Part shown: piece by piece, positions 1-8,553 of the stretch
How positions within the stretch are numbered: the first letter of the stretch is position 1
Layout of the letters: each line of letters opens with the position of its first letter
Virus record (IMG/VR): IMGVR_UViG_3300034092_000600
Location: 1 to 29,868 of that record
Source of the DNA: a virus
Length of the DNA: 29,868 nt
Reading direction: 5' to 3' (one strand)
Made by a program: the position numbers and the translations under genes
The notes under the pieces: model-generated
Databases searched by the model: none
The model's input: only the letters and a program-made list of their open reading frames with translations
What the model was told of the DNA's origin: nothing

Positions 1-13
1 GAACAAGAAGTAG
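1..13 (+). CDS. 3' end of an upstream gene (partial)
   Basis: The first bases read AAC AAG AAG TAG in one frame, which would be the last three codons and stop of a gene entering from the left edge, just before the next start codon at 21. Tight packing of the following genes makes this plausible, but four codons cannot prove it and nothing can be said about the product. Confidence 0.25.
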
Positions 14-20
14 GTGAACC

Positions 21-278
21 ATGGGTTGGGCAGACGTACTCAAAGCGGTAATCCCGATCATCGTGGCGGCGCTGGCTTGGGTGTTGGGGCAAGTGTCGTC
101 TGCCAATGAGCGGCTGGTTAAGGTTGAAGCGGCTATGCCCGCCCTAATCACCAAGGAAGGCACCCCCACAGACTCCCCGCTATCGGCTGAACGTCGGGCT
201 GCTATGAAAGAAGAATTGAAGCGCGAAATCAGCGATTTGCACGTTCGCGTTATGCTGCTCGAACAACTGAAGAAGTAA
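21..278 (+). CDS. small membrane-anchored coiled-coil protein
   Basis: This 85-residue protein has one hydrophobic segment at about residues 8-25 ([15 protein letters not shown] is its core), followed by a charged helical stretch rich in Glu, Lys and Arg (about 55-85) that looks like a coiled coil. The likely topology is a membrane anchor at the N-terminus with a soluble helix. AGGTG lies 4 nt before the ATG. It is separated by 4 nt from the structural gene downstream and probably shares its transcript. Small one-helix proteins beside phage virion genes can be holins, spanin-like proteins or virion-associated membrane proteins. No motif decides between these, so a lysis role is only one possibility. 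The gene itself is well supported by packing and composition. Confidence 0.75.
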   Translation: MGWADVLKAVIPIIVAALAWVLGQVSSANERLVKVEAAMPALITKEGTPTDSPLSAERRAAMKEELKREISDLHVRVMLLEQLKK

Positions 279-282
279 ACTC

Positions 283-2415
283 ATGGCCCTTATCAAACTC
301 CAGTTCAAACCCGGTATTAACCGGGACCAGACTGACTACTCCGGTGAGGGTGGTTGGTATGAGAGCGAGAAGATACGCTTCCGCTCGGGCTATCCGCAGA
401 AGCTTGGTGGCTGGGTCAAGGCTACTACCAACTCTTTCGTCGGCGTAAGCCGCCAGATGTGGAACTGGATCACTACTTACTCGGATGATCTACTTTCTCT
501 AGGGACTGAGAAGAAGGTCTATATTGAAGCTGGCGGTGCTTTCTTTGACATCACCCCACTGCGTACGACTACTCCTACGCTGTCTAATCCTGACACAAAT
601 AATAGCGTGGCTACAGTGTCTGGGTCTTTCAAAGTAATTATCAATCTAGGTGTCGCGCACGGTGCGGATACAGGGTCTTACGTAACCATTGCTGGAGTTA
701 CCGGCACCGTTGGCGGTGTGCCCGACTCTGAGATTAACGCTAACCACGAGATCGTAGTTACCTCCTCAACCGCGTTTTATTTCCCAGTTACTACGGCTGC
801 TTCTTCCACTGTAGCTGCGGGTGGCGGAACGGGTATCACTGTCAGTTTTGAAATCGCCCCCGGTAACGCGGTAGTCACAGCCGGTTATGGTTGGGGCGCG
901 GGTGCTTGGAGTCGTGACGCTTGGGGTCTGGGTTCTACCACTGGCGCGGTGTTTCTGCCGCAACAGGATTGGTGGTTTAACAATATCGACAACGACCTTG
1001 TCATGAACATCCGCGACGGTGCGCCCTACTACTGGGCTCGCGGTACCAATACGGACCCGTCCACGGCGCTGGCTACCCGGGCTATTACCTTGCAGGCTGT
1101 TGCTACGGCTGATGGTTTTGACCCCAACGCTGTCCCAGTCAAAGTTATGCAGACCCTCGTGTCTCAGCAGGACAAGCACGTTCTTGCTTTTGGTGCGGTG
1201 CCTTACGGCAGCACTGACCCCGACGACTTTGACCCACTTCTTATCCGGTGGGCTAGCCAAGACGAACCCGGTCAGTGGACTCCTGCGGTTACAAACTCGG
1301 CTGGCTTCCTGCGTATATCTCGTGGTTCCCGTATTACCGTTGCTCTGCCAACACGGCAGGAAATCTTGGTTTGGACAGACACCCACCTCTATACCTTGCA
1401 GTTTACCGGTACCACGGACGTGTTCAGTTTGCAGGAATACGCAGACAACATCTCTATTATCTCACCCCGCGCTACCATAAGCGCCGCGAGTGTCACGTAC
1501 TGGATGGGCCAAGATAAGTTCTATGCGTATTCGGGTCGTATCGAGACGCTGCCCTGCACCCTGCGTAACCACGTATTCGAGGACCTGAACTACAACCAAA
1601 CCGCGCAGATTGTCTGCGGCACGAATGAGCAGTGGAACGAAGTCTGGTGGATGTACCCCAGCGCGAGTTCCAACTGGAACGATAAGTACATAATCTATAA
1701 CTACTTAGACAAGATTTGGTACTACGGAACAATCCAGCGTACCGCTTGGTTGGACACACCGCTTCGGCTCTTTCCGCAGGCACTGAACACAGCTGAAGAC
1801 CCCGTCACGGCGGCGATCACTGGGTCCATTACTACCACCACGCTAACTGTCACAGCTGTGACTGGGACAATACAGGTCGGCATGATCCTTACCGGGGACG
1901 GCGTGAGTGCTGATACCTACGTCGTTGGGCAGAAGACTGGCACCACGGGCAGCACTGGTACCTACGAGATCAGCCCGTCTCAGACGGTTATCACTACTGC
2001 AATCACAGGGTCTATCGGTGCTTCCGGTTACCTGTATAACCACGAGAACGGCGTTAACGACGACGATGTAGCGATGGAAAGTTACATCCAGTCCAACGAC
2101 TTTGACATCGAAGACGGGGAGCAGTTCATGCTCACCAGACGTATTATACCTGACATCGACTTCGCGGGTTCCACGGCGGCTGCGCCAGCGGCTATACTTA
2201 CTATACGCCCCCGTAGTTTCCCGGGTTCGGCGTTCTCTGGCAATGCGTCGGACTCCCAGTCAGTGATTGAGACTTCGGTTGATGTGTATACGGGACAGGT
2301 CTTTATCCGTGCCCGGGGTCGTCAGATGGCTCTGAAGGTCAGTTCGACTGCTCTGGGGGTCCAGTGGCAACTTGGTGTTCCGCGCCTTGAAGTCCGCCCC
2401 GATGGTAAGCGTTAA
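283..2415 (+). CDS. phage structural protein, probably tail/stabilisation protein
   Basis: The protein has 710 residues, mostly predicted beta structure with many aromatic residues. Its N-terminus ([19 protein letters not shown], residues 8-26) is of a type I recognise from uncultured marine podovirus-like phages, where it is usually called a structural or tail protein. The middle alternates WxxG/YxG loops, as in head-to-tail connector or stabilisation proteins. A separate Thr/Gly-rich module at about residues 510-575 ([39 protein letters not shown]) looks inserted; similar modules occur in unrelated marine phage virion proteins. The stop overlaps the next start as TAATG, which implies translational coupling. 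Assignment to the virion is fairly sure; the exact position, such as tail nozzle or packaged-DNA stabilisation, is inference. Confidence 0.8.
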   Translation: MALIKLQFKPGINRDQTDYSGEGGWYESEKIRFRSGYPQKLGGWVKATTNSFVGVSRQMWNWITTYSDDLLSLGTEKKVYIEAGGAFFDITPLRTTTPTLSNPDTNNSVATVSGSFKVIINLGVAHGADTGSYVTIAGVTGTVGGVPDSEINANHEIVVTSSTAFYFPVTTAASSTVAAGGGTGITVSFEIAPGNAVVTAGYGWGAGAWSRDAWGLGSTTGAVFLPQQDWWFNNIDNDLVMNIRDGAPYYWARGTNTDPSTALATRAITLQAVATADGFDPNAVPVKVMQTLVSQQDKHVLAFGAVPYGSTDPDDFDPLLIRWASQDEPGQWTPAVTNSAGFLRISRGSRITVALPTRQEILVWTDTHLYTLQFTGTTDVFSLQEYADNISIISPRATISAASVTYWMGQDKFYAYSGRIETLPCTLRNHVFEDLNYNQTAQIVCGTNEQWNEVWWMYPSASSNWNDKYIIYNYLDKIWYYGTIQRTAWLDTPLRLFPQALNTAEDPVTAAITGSITTTTLTVTAVTGTIQVGMILTGDGVSADTYVVGQKTGTTGSTGTYEISPSQTVITTAITGSIGASGYLYNHENGVNDDDVAMESYIQSNDFDIEDGEQFMLTRRIIPDIDFAGSTAAAPAAILTIRPRSFPGSAFSGNASDSQSVIETSVDVYTGQVFIRARGRQMALKVSSTALGVQWQLGVPRLEVRPDGKR

Positions 2416-2792
2416 TGGCTCTGGTTGGCTTCAAGCACTCCCCCCTGCCGAACCCGACGCAGGACTATGATGCCCAGAATATGCGGCAACTTATCCGGGT
2501 GATTGAGCTGTACTTTAGCCAGCTGGACTCCCAGACGCCCAACCAAGCCCAGTCCTACACGGCGTCTGCGTTTATCGGGGGGACTATTACCCTTGGGAAT
2601 TACACCAACGCAGAGAAGCTACTCCTTACCCCGGCTACCGGGATGATGGTGTTTGATACGACCCTGAACCAGATTAGCGTGTACTACAGTGGTGGTTGGC
2701 GGGTCATAAGCACGGTCCCCAGTACAACGGTAGTTCCTACGGCAGTCTCGGCCACCGGGTCTATAGGTACAGTTACAGTTTCCACCCCGTAG
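2415..2792 (+). CDS. small tail/collar-like structural protein
   Basis: This 125-residue protein begins with a helical region (QNMRQLIRVIELYFSQLDSQ, about residues 21-40) and ends in a Thr/Ser/Val-rich beta region. The stretch GMMVFDTTLNQISVYYSGG (about 76-94) matches the pattern seen in the collar or short-fibre parts of many phage proteins, where a trimeric beta module carries 'GMMVYDTTLN...Y.NG.W'. The last residues (AVSATGSIGTVTVSTP) are another Gly/Thr/Val beta repeat frequent in aquatic phages. Its start overlaps the stop of the preceding structural gene (TAATG), so the two are probably made together. A role as a tail accessory or short fibre protein is inferred from this composition and from position. 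Confidence 0.65.
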   Translation: MALVGFKHSPLPNPTQDYDAQNMRQLIRVIELYFSQLDSQTPNQAQSYTASAFIGGTITLGNYTNAEKLLLTPATGMMVFDTTLNQISVYYSGGWRVISTVPSTTVVPTAVSATGSIGTVTVSTP

Positions 2793-2870
2793 GGGGTTCG
2801 TTTCTAGGCTTTAGTTTTAGCGTAGTTGGTAATATAACCCTAAGTACTCCTTGAGTTTAAGGACTTCCCG

Positions 2871-5276
2871 ATGAACCCCTTCTCACAGCAGATGCAAGCC
2901 CAAGGCCGGGGTAATGACTCGGTTCTGGTGCATATGACGCCCCGGGAAGTCGGAGGTTTGCAGGCTCTTGCCCAGTCTTATGGTGGTACGCTGACCCGTA
3001 ACCCTACCACGGGCCTACCAGAAGCTGGGTTCTTGGACTCTATCCTGCCTATGCTTGCCGGTGCGGTGGGCGGTGCTCTAAATATAGACCCGTATCTGGT
3101 AGCGGCTGGGGCTGGGTTGGCCCAAGGTGCAATTACTGGCAACCTTGAGAAGGGTCTGACGGCTGGCCTTAGTGCTTATGGTGGTGCGTCATTGGGTCGC
3201 ACTCTGAACCCGGAAGGTACTATTGGCGGGTTTGGTTTCAACACCCCCGCAGCCCCCGCAGCCCCCGCTACACTAGCCACCACCCCACTGCCCCCCAGTG
3301 ATATAGCGGGTGCTACTCCCTCACCAGACCCTATCTACCAGAGTGCTAATTCTGCGTCCGGTGTTGCACCCACTATCCCACTAACGCCCCCCACTCCCCC
3401 GGCACCGCAGGGTATGTTTGATAAGTTTGGTACGGCTGCTAGCGCGGGTATTACTAACCCCACCCTGCAAAACTTAGCCCCCTACGCGGCTGGACTTGGT
3501 CTGGCGATGCCGTTCCTTGGCTCTAGCAGTTCTGGTCTTGGGGCGATTAAGCCCACGGAACCTAAGAAACTTCCCCCGCCTAGGATGTACAACCGTAGGC
3601 CCACTTACCCCGTTAACCGGGACCCTAGGGACTCTTCGGAGTTTATGTTCTTCCCCCCGGAGGTTCCATACTACCCGGCATACGCCGATGGCGGCGACGT
3701 ACAGGCAAAGCCCCGTAATGCTCCCACTGTTGCCCTACCTCCCGGGTACACCGCACAAGCCCCTGCCCGGTCTTACGTCGAACAGCTCTATAATTTCCCC
3801 CGGGCTACCAATGTACCGAAGTTGGTCAAGCCCACTGCAAAAAACGCTGCGCTTCAGACACAGTACCCTACGGCTACTAAGGCTCAGCTAAGTGAGTACG
3901 AACGCGCAATAGAAGGCGGCGGCGACCCTAGGGCAACCCGGTCCTTAATGCAGGCATACGGCCCCACGTCCGGTATTACAACACTCCAGCCGGGGTCCCC
4001 AGACTATAAGGGCGACAGATACCGCGACTCCCGCCCCGTAGATGCTTTTGGTAACCCGATTGGTTGGACCCCGACTGCGGAAGAGCAAGCTAGCGCCGAT
4101 AACGCGATGGGCCGCGCTAGGATGTCTATGGAAGGCATTACTGAGCCAGACTCCGACTTCCTCGCGGGTTTCCGGGGCATGGTTAGCCCGATGTTTGGAG
4201 ATTACGGCGACCCCTCTTGGGGCACGAACGTGCAAACGCTCCCCGGCGCACCCCCTATGCTTAAAGACCCTATGTTTAACCGTGCCACTGGGTACACGGG
4301 TTCGGGTTCTGACGGGCAGAATTACGCTAATACTTACGGTACATACCAAGCAAATAAGAATGTAGAGTCCCAGCGTCAGGCTGCTATGGCCCAAAACGCT
4401 GCGGATAACACAGCAGAGAACTACGCCCTCTATGGTGGTCCAGACGCTCCTGAAGATACAGGCAGGTATATCTCCCCGGTGCCGTCTTCTCCCCCCGCGT
4501 CCTCCGGTAGCTCCACGTTCTTGGGCGCTTTGAACAGCATTATACCTAGTCTGTCTGGGTCCAGTGCTGCTCCTCGCGCTGCTCCCCGTGCTGCGCCTTC
4601 GGGGCCGGGTTTGTCAGACCTTTACAGCGGTAATCGCACTCTTGGTAGTTTTACTGGCTTTTCCTCTCAGCCCGACCCTAACGCACCAGAAGTTGGTCTT
4701 GGTCTTGGGCAGGTGCTAAATGCCGCCACTGGGTATGCAGGGTTACCCGGTACCTTCATAGACTTTCTTAGGAATACATACGGTGGTGGTTTGGCTTCTG
4801 CCCCCGGCACTAATACTTTAGGGATTGTGGGTAATACTGCTACTAGCCCCGGCATAGGGGCCCAGCTAGGTGCTAAGTTTAACCGTTTGCTCGGTGGCAC
4901 CAACAAGAACGCAGCTGGCGGCGTAAACCTTGAAGACGGGTCCTTTGTGGTCGATGCCCGCACGGTGGCTGAGCTGGGTAACGGGTCGTCTGGCGCTGGT
5001 CAGGAAGTCCTAGCCCGCCTTGGTGGTCGTCCTATCCACGGTCCCGGCGATGGCGTAAGTGACTCTATCCGTGCTAATATCGGTGGTACGCAGGAAGCCC
5101 GGGTCGCCCGTGACGAGGTTAAGTTCAGCCCCGAAGCGGTTAAACGTTTGGGTCGCGGTAACCCCAAGAAGGGTGCCGACAGGCTCTACGACATGATGAA
5201 AAAAGCTGAGAAGGCCAGAAAGTCGGCTTCTCGTGGTAAAGACACGGGGCTGCGTGCCCTTGCAGGAGCAAGATAA
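2871..5276 (+). CDS. large Gly/Ala/Pro-rich virion protein, putative internal (ejection) protein
   Basis: The 801-residue product has an N-terminal part (GRGNDSVLVHMTPREVGGLQ, residues 12-31) of a family I know only from uncultured aquatic phages. A hydrophobic Gly/Ala segment follows at about residues 55-115, with glycine-zipper character (GAVGGAL, GAGLAQG, GLSAYGGASLG). The middle is low-complexity Pro/Ala/Ser/Tyr. The C-terminal 120 residues (from NAAGGVNLEDGSFVVDA) are ordered-looking and end in a Lys/Arg-rich helix. AAGGA lies 7 nt before the ATG. The stop overlaps the next start (TAATG). Gly/Ala hydrophobic stretches in large phage proteins next to further helical giants suggest membrane-interacting ejection proteins; this is inference and no catalytic motif was seen. 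Confidence 0.7.
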   Translation: MNPFSQQMQAQGRGNDSVLVHMTPREVGGLQALAQSYGGTLTRNPTTGLPEAGFLDSILPMLAGAVGGALNIDPYLVAAGAGLAQGAITGNLEKGLTAGLSAYGGASLGRTLNPEGTIGGFGFNTPAAPAAPATLATTPLPPSDIAGATPSPDPIYQSANSASGVAPTIPLTPPTPPAPQGMFDKFGTAASAGITNPTLQNLAPYAAGLGLAMPFLGSSSSGLGAIKPTEPKKLPPPRMYNRRPTYPVNRDPRDSSEFMFFPPEVPYYPAYADGGDVQAKPRNAPTVALPPGYTAQAPARSYVEQLYNFPRATNVPKLVKPTAKNAALQTQYPTATKAQLSEYERAIEGGGDPRATRSLMQAYGPTSGITTLQPGSPDYKGDRYRDSRPVDAFGNPIGWTPTAEEQASADNAMGRARMSMEGITEPDSDFLAGFRGMVSPMFGDYGDPSWGTNVQTLPGAPPMLKDPMFNRATGYTGSGSDGQNYANTYGTYQANKNVESQRQAAMAQNAADNTAENYALYGGPDAPEDTGRYISPVPSSPPASSGSSTFLGALNSIIPSLSGSSAAPRAAPRAAPSGPGLSDLYSGNRTLGSFTGFSSQPDPNAPEVGLGLGQVLNAATGYAGLPGTFIDFLRNTYGGGLASAPGTNTLGIVGNTATSPGIGAQLGAKFNRLLGGTNKNAAGGVNLEDGSFVVDARTVAELGNGSSGAGQEVLARLGGRPIHGPGDGVSDSIRANIGGTQEARVARDEVKFSPEAVKRLGRGNPKKGADRLYDMMKKAEKARKSASRGKDTGLRALAGAR

Positions 5277-6388
5277 TGGCTAATATGCCCGTCCAAAACC
5301 AAACGATTACAAGCACTAACCTACCCACGTATGCAGAGCCATATGTTACGGAGATGCTGGATCGCGCACGCGATGTTTCTTACCAGCCTTATATTCCTTA
5401 CGATGGGGAGCGCATCGCTGGTTTCACCCCCGGTCAGACCTATGCCCAGCAGCAGGCTTATGACTTGCAGAGGCCGGATCAGTTTGGTCAGGCTACCGAT
5501 CTAGCGGGCGCTGCGGGTCTTGGTTCTTTGGCTGCGGGCCAGTACACCCCGGCTTCCTTTACTGCCCAGAACGTCACTGCTCCCCAGCTTCAGCAGTACC
5601 AGATGGCTACGCCGGATCAGTTCGGTCAGGCCCAAGCCCAGCAGTATATGTCGCCGTACTTCCAGAATGTGCTGGATGTGCAGAAGCGCGAAGCCGTTAC
5701 GGATGCCCAGAAGAGCCAGTTGATGACCAACCTTGGCGCGGCGCGTCAGGGTACTTACGGTGGTGCAAGGCAGTTGCTAGCTGGCACGGAGCGCGAGCGC
5801 AATCTTGGTATGCAGATGGGGGATATCCAAGCTAAGGGTCTCCAGTCCGCGTATGAGAACGCGCAGCAGCAGTTTGAACGGGATCGTGCAGCCCAGATGG
5901 GTGTTGGCCGCACTAACCTTGAAGCCATGCTCAACACACAGCAGCTTGGTTCGGGTCAGCAGATGGAGGCCCAGAGGGCTAACCAGCAGTACGATATGGA
6001 TGCCCAGAAGGCTTCTGAAGCTTCACGTCAATTTGGTACTTCTAGTGGTCTTCAGGGTCTTGCTCAGGCTCTCCAAAGCGCCCAGACCCTTGGTACTCTC
6101 GGCCAGACGCAGCAGCAGACGGACCTTGCTCGTATTCAGGCTCAGGCAGCGGCGGGTTCGGAACAGCAGGCTTTGGATCAGCGGTACTTGGATACGCGGT
6201 ACGCTGACTTCCTGCGCCAGCGCGACTACCCGATGGAACAGCTTAGCTACTATAACAGCCTGATCCGTGGTCTACCGATGACCATGGGCTCCACGGCGAC
6301 TACGTACGCACCCCCGCCGTCTATGTTTAGCCAAGCTACCGGTCTGGGTCTTGGTGCGCTTGGCCTGTCTAAACTGTATAATTCCTAA
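5276..6388 (+). CDS. Gln/Ala-rich helical virion protein
   Basis: The protein has 370 residues and is strongly enriched in Gln and Ala. Residues 100-300 look almost entirely alpha-helical. The segment around MSPYFQNVLDVQKREAV (about 123-139) and the following GAARQGTYGGAR is a signature I have seen in structural proteins of uncultured aquatic podoviruses. A short Pro/Gly-rich tail ends in a hydrophobic helix (TGLGLGALGLSKLY). It starts inside the stop of the preceding gene (TAATG) with AGGAG 7 nt upstream, and is followed after 9 nt by the next large gene. Long Gln/Ala helices suit an internal core or ejection protein; the biochemical role is unknown. Confidence 0.7.
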   Translation: MANMPVQNQTITSTNLPTYAEPYVTEMLDRARDVSYQPYIPYDGERIAGFTPGQTYAQQQAYDLQRPDQFGQATDLAGAAGLGSLAAGQYTPASFTAQNVTAPQLQQYQMATPDQFGQAQAQQYMSPYFQNVLDVQKREAVTDAQKSQLMTNLGAARQGTYGGARQLLAGTERERNLGMQMGDIQAKGLQSAYENAQQQFERDRAAQMGVGRTNLEAMLNTQQLGSGQQMEAQRANQQYDMDAQKASEASRQFGTSSGLQGLAQALQSAQTLGTLGQTQQQTDLARIQAQAAAGSEQQALDQRYLDTRYADFLRQRDYPMEQLSYYNSLIRGLPMTMGSTATTYAPPPSMFSQATGLGLGALGLSKLYNS

Positions 6389-6397
6389 GGAACGACG

Positions 6398-8548
6398 ATG
6401 GCTCAAGCTAATTCCAATACCCTTAGTATGCAGTCCCCTGAACGTGTTGCCGAAACGTACGGTGGCAACAAGCAGAAAATTGCTCGGGCCATTCAGATGG
6501 GCGTCATTGATCCTACGACGGGTCTTATGGCTGGTATGTTTATTGACCGGATGCGTTCCGCACAGGCACAGGAGCAGGCACCCAACCAGACTGTAGCCCA
6601 GCGGGTCCTTGGACCGCAGGCTCCTCCCGCTCCCCCGGGTGGTCCTCAGGGTGGTCCTCAGGGTGGTCCTCCTCCCGGTGCGCCGCCGATGCAGATGGCT
6701 AGTGCTCCTCCTCCTCCCCAGATGGTCCCCCCTGCCCCGCAGGGTCCCGTTCGCATGGCTGGCGGTGGTCTAACGACGCTCCCTATTCCTGACGATATGT
6801 ATGACGAGCAGTCCTTCGCTGGCGGCGGTATCGTGGCTTTTGCTGACGCGGGCGATGTGCGGACTAAACGCCGTAAGGCTCTGATGAATATTATACGGAC
6901 GGCGGAAACTTCCGACCAGCGCATGGCTGCGCGTATGGAACTGAATGCTATGGATGGTATGGGTCCCGGAAGGACCCCCGGCCCCGGGCTTGCTGACGCT
7001 TTGGCTGACCTAGACGCTGCCACTGGAGCCCCAGTGGGTGGCACTCGTCTCGACCCTGCGGAGTTTAATAGGAACCCGTCGCCTTCCAACTTGTTCCGTA
7101 ACGCAGAAGCTGCTCAGCGTGGTCCGCAGATGCCCAACTTCTCTGGGTTTGGTGACGCTATTATGGCTGCTAACCTTAGAGAAACGGACGCTGCTCGTGG
7201 GACTGATGCTTCTGGTGGTATGAGCCTGAGGAGTCCTGAGTTGGCTGCTATTGACGCTAGGTCCAGAGCTAGGAACGAAGCCGCAGGGCAGGTTCCTTTC
7301 CGTGGTCCCGGCATTATGGACTTACTGAACCAGCTAGATGAAGCCACTGGAGCCCCAGTGGGCGGCACCCGTATGGACCCTTCAGGTTATAAAGAACCGC
7401 CAGCTAATCTGTTCCGTAACGCAGAAGCTGCTCAGCGTGGCCCTTTCCGTGGGTTTGGTGACACTGCTGATCGTATGGCTGCTATCCTTGGTGACGCTGA
7501 GATTAACACATACGGTAATAGAGAAGCTGCTCAGCGTGGTCCCCGCGCTATGGGTTCCATAGACAACTTGGGTGAACTTACTAGAACTATTGCATCGCAG
7601 TTTTCGCCTCCGCCCAGTGACCCCACAGGACTTAACGCACTTATAGCGTCAAATAACCCCAATGTGCGCCCTGCGTCTTCCGCTGTGCCTACCTCCAAAA
7701 AAGTTCCTTCCGCCCCCGTCCGTACCCCCGCTCCCCGTGGTGAACGCGGTGTTGTTGGTGCACCCCGTGCAACCCGTGCGCCTGCTACCACTGAAAAAGA
7801 AACCACTCCCGCTGCCGGTACTGATACTCCTAACGCTATGACGTTGCGAGAAATTCAAGCTAGGATTGATGAAGCCGGAAAACTTCCTGAGTTTCAGAGA
7901 ACTTCTGCTGAAGAACTAGCTGCAAGAAAGAACGAGGATTTGTACTCTATTCTGGCCCAGATCGGGTTCGGTATGGCTGCGGGCGAGAGCCCCAACGCTC
8001 TTACTAACATAGGTAAAGCTGCCGCTGCGGCGATGCCCGCTATGCAGGCTGCGGCTAAGGAACGTCGTGCTGACACTAAAGAGGAACGTAACCGCGAATT
8101 TGACTACTTAGCTAAGGCGGCAGGTATCAGGGGCGATAACTTTAAGTCTGCGTATACTATCTTTAGCAGTATGGAAGACCGGGAACAGCGGGCTTACCTT
8201 GAAAAACTGCGTATCAAAGCGCAGGAAAAAGAGAACAGACTTAACCGTGAAGTTCAACGGGAAGGGCAGGCTATTACGGCTGCGGGTCAGAGAATTACTG
8301 CGGACCACTACAATAATATGTCAAATAAGGAACGGCAAATTTTTGACTTCAAGGCTAAAGTAATTGCGGACGCAGAGGGTATATCTATGGTGAAAGCCCG
8401 CAATAAACTTCTGCAAATGGAGCTCGCGCGTCGTACGGGTAGCACCAATAATGCCGAAGATACCGCAGAGCGGGTGAAGAAGTTAGGGGGCAACGGCGAT
8501 AGTTTTCCGGGCTTTAAACATCTCGGTACGGAGCCGGAAGGGGACTAG
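6398..8548 (+). CDS. internal virion-like protein with Pro-rich linker and duplicated module
   Basis: The 716-residue product starts with a helical domain (SPERVAETYGGNKQKIARA, residues 13-31, then VIDPTTGLMAGMFIDRM). A Pro/Gly-rich linker follows at about 70-110, then a Gly-rich motif (FAGGGIVAFADAGDV, about 139-153). Residues about 200-385 hold a duplicated unit: ATGAPVGGTR occurs twice and NAEAAQRGP twice, with a third shorter REAAQRGP. Another disordered Pro/Ala/Thr stretch leads to a long charged helical C-terminus (about 485-700). A GGAA ribosome site lies in the 9-nt gap after the preceding stop. Position among large virion proteins suggests an internal or ejected component; no enzyme domain is visible. 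It could also act as a scaffold. Confidence 0.7.
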   Translation: MAQANSNTLSMQSPERVAETYGGNKQKIARAIQMGVIDPTTGLMAGMFIDRMRSAQAQEQAPNQTVAQRVLGPQAPPAPPGGPQGGPQGGPPPGAPPMQMASAPPPPQMVPPAPQGPVRMAGGGLTTLPIPDDMYDEQSFAGGGIVAFADAGDVRTKRRKALMNIIRTAETSDQRMAARMELNAMDGMGPGRTPGPGLADALADLDAATGAPVGGTRLDPAEFNRNPSPSNLFRNAEAAQRGPQMPNFSGFGDAIMAANLRETDAARGTDASGGMSLRSPELAAIDARSRARNEAAGQVPFRGPGIMDLLNQLDEATGAPVGGTRMDPSGYKEPPANLFRNAEAAQRGPFRGFGDTADRMAAILGDAEINTYGNREAAQRGPRAMGSIDNLGELTRTIASQFSPPPSDPTGLNALIASNNPNVRPASSAVPTSKKVPSAPVRTPAPRGERGVVGAPRATRAPATTEKETTPAAGTDTPNAMTLREIQARIDEAGKLPEFQRTSAEELAARKNEDLYSILAQIGFGMAAGESPNALTNIGKAAAAAMPAMQAAAKERRADTKEERNREFDYLAKAAGIRGDNFKSAYTIFSSMEDREQRAYLEKLRIKAQEKENRLNREVQREGQAITAAGQRITADHYNNMSNKERQIFDFKAKVIADAEGISMVKARNKLLQMELARRTGSTNNAEDTAERVKKLGGNGDSFPGFKHLGTEPEGD
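7006..7543 (+). repeat. degenerate in-gene repeat units
   Basis: Within the 716-residue protein gene, a segment around 7006-7041 recurs at 7330-7365 (encoding ATGAPVGGTR). A second element, CCGTAACGCAGAAGCTGCTC at 7095-7114, recurs at 7412-7431. A third partial copy, AGAAGCTGCTCAGCGTGGTC, lies at 7522-7541. The spacing between the two elements is about 50 nt in both full units, so a whole unit was probably duplicated and then diverged. Confidence 0.75.
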
Positions 8549-8553
8549 AGAGT

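Noticed and set aside
2793-2870. Promoter-like TAATAT at 2830-2835
   Set aside because: No acceptable -35 box lies 15-19 nt upstream, and the region is a short gap within a co-directional gene block.
4042-4365. 107-codon frame inside the 801-residue gene
   Set aside because: It overlaps the real frame on the same strand, has no ribosome site and has an unnatural Arg/Leu/Thr-rich composition.
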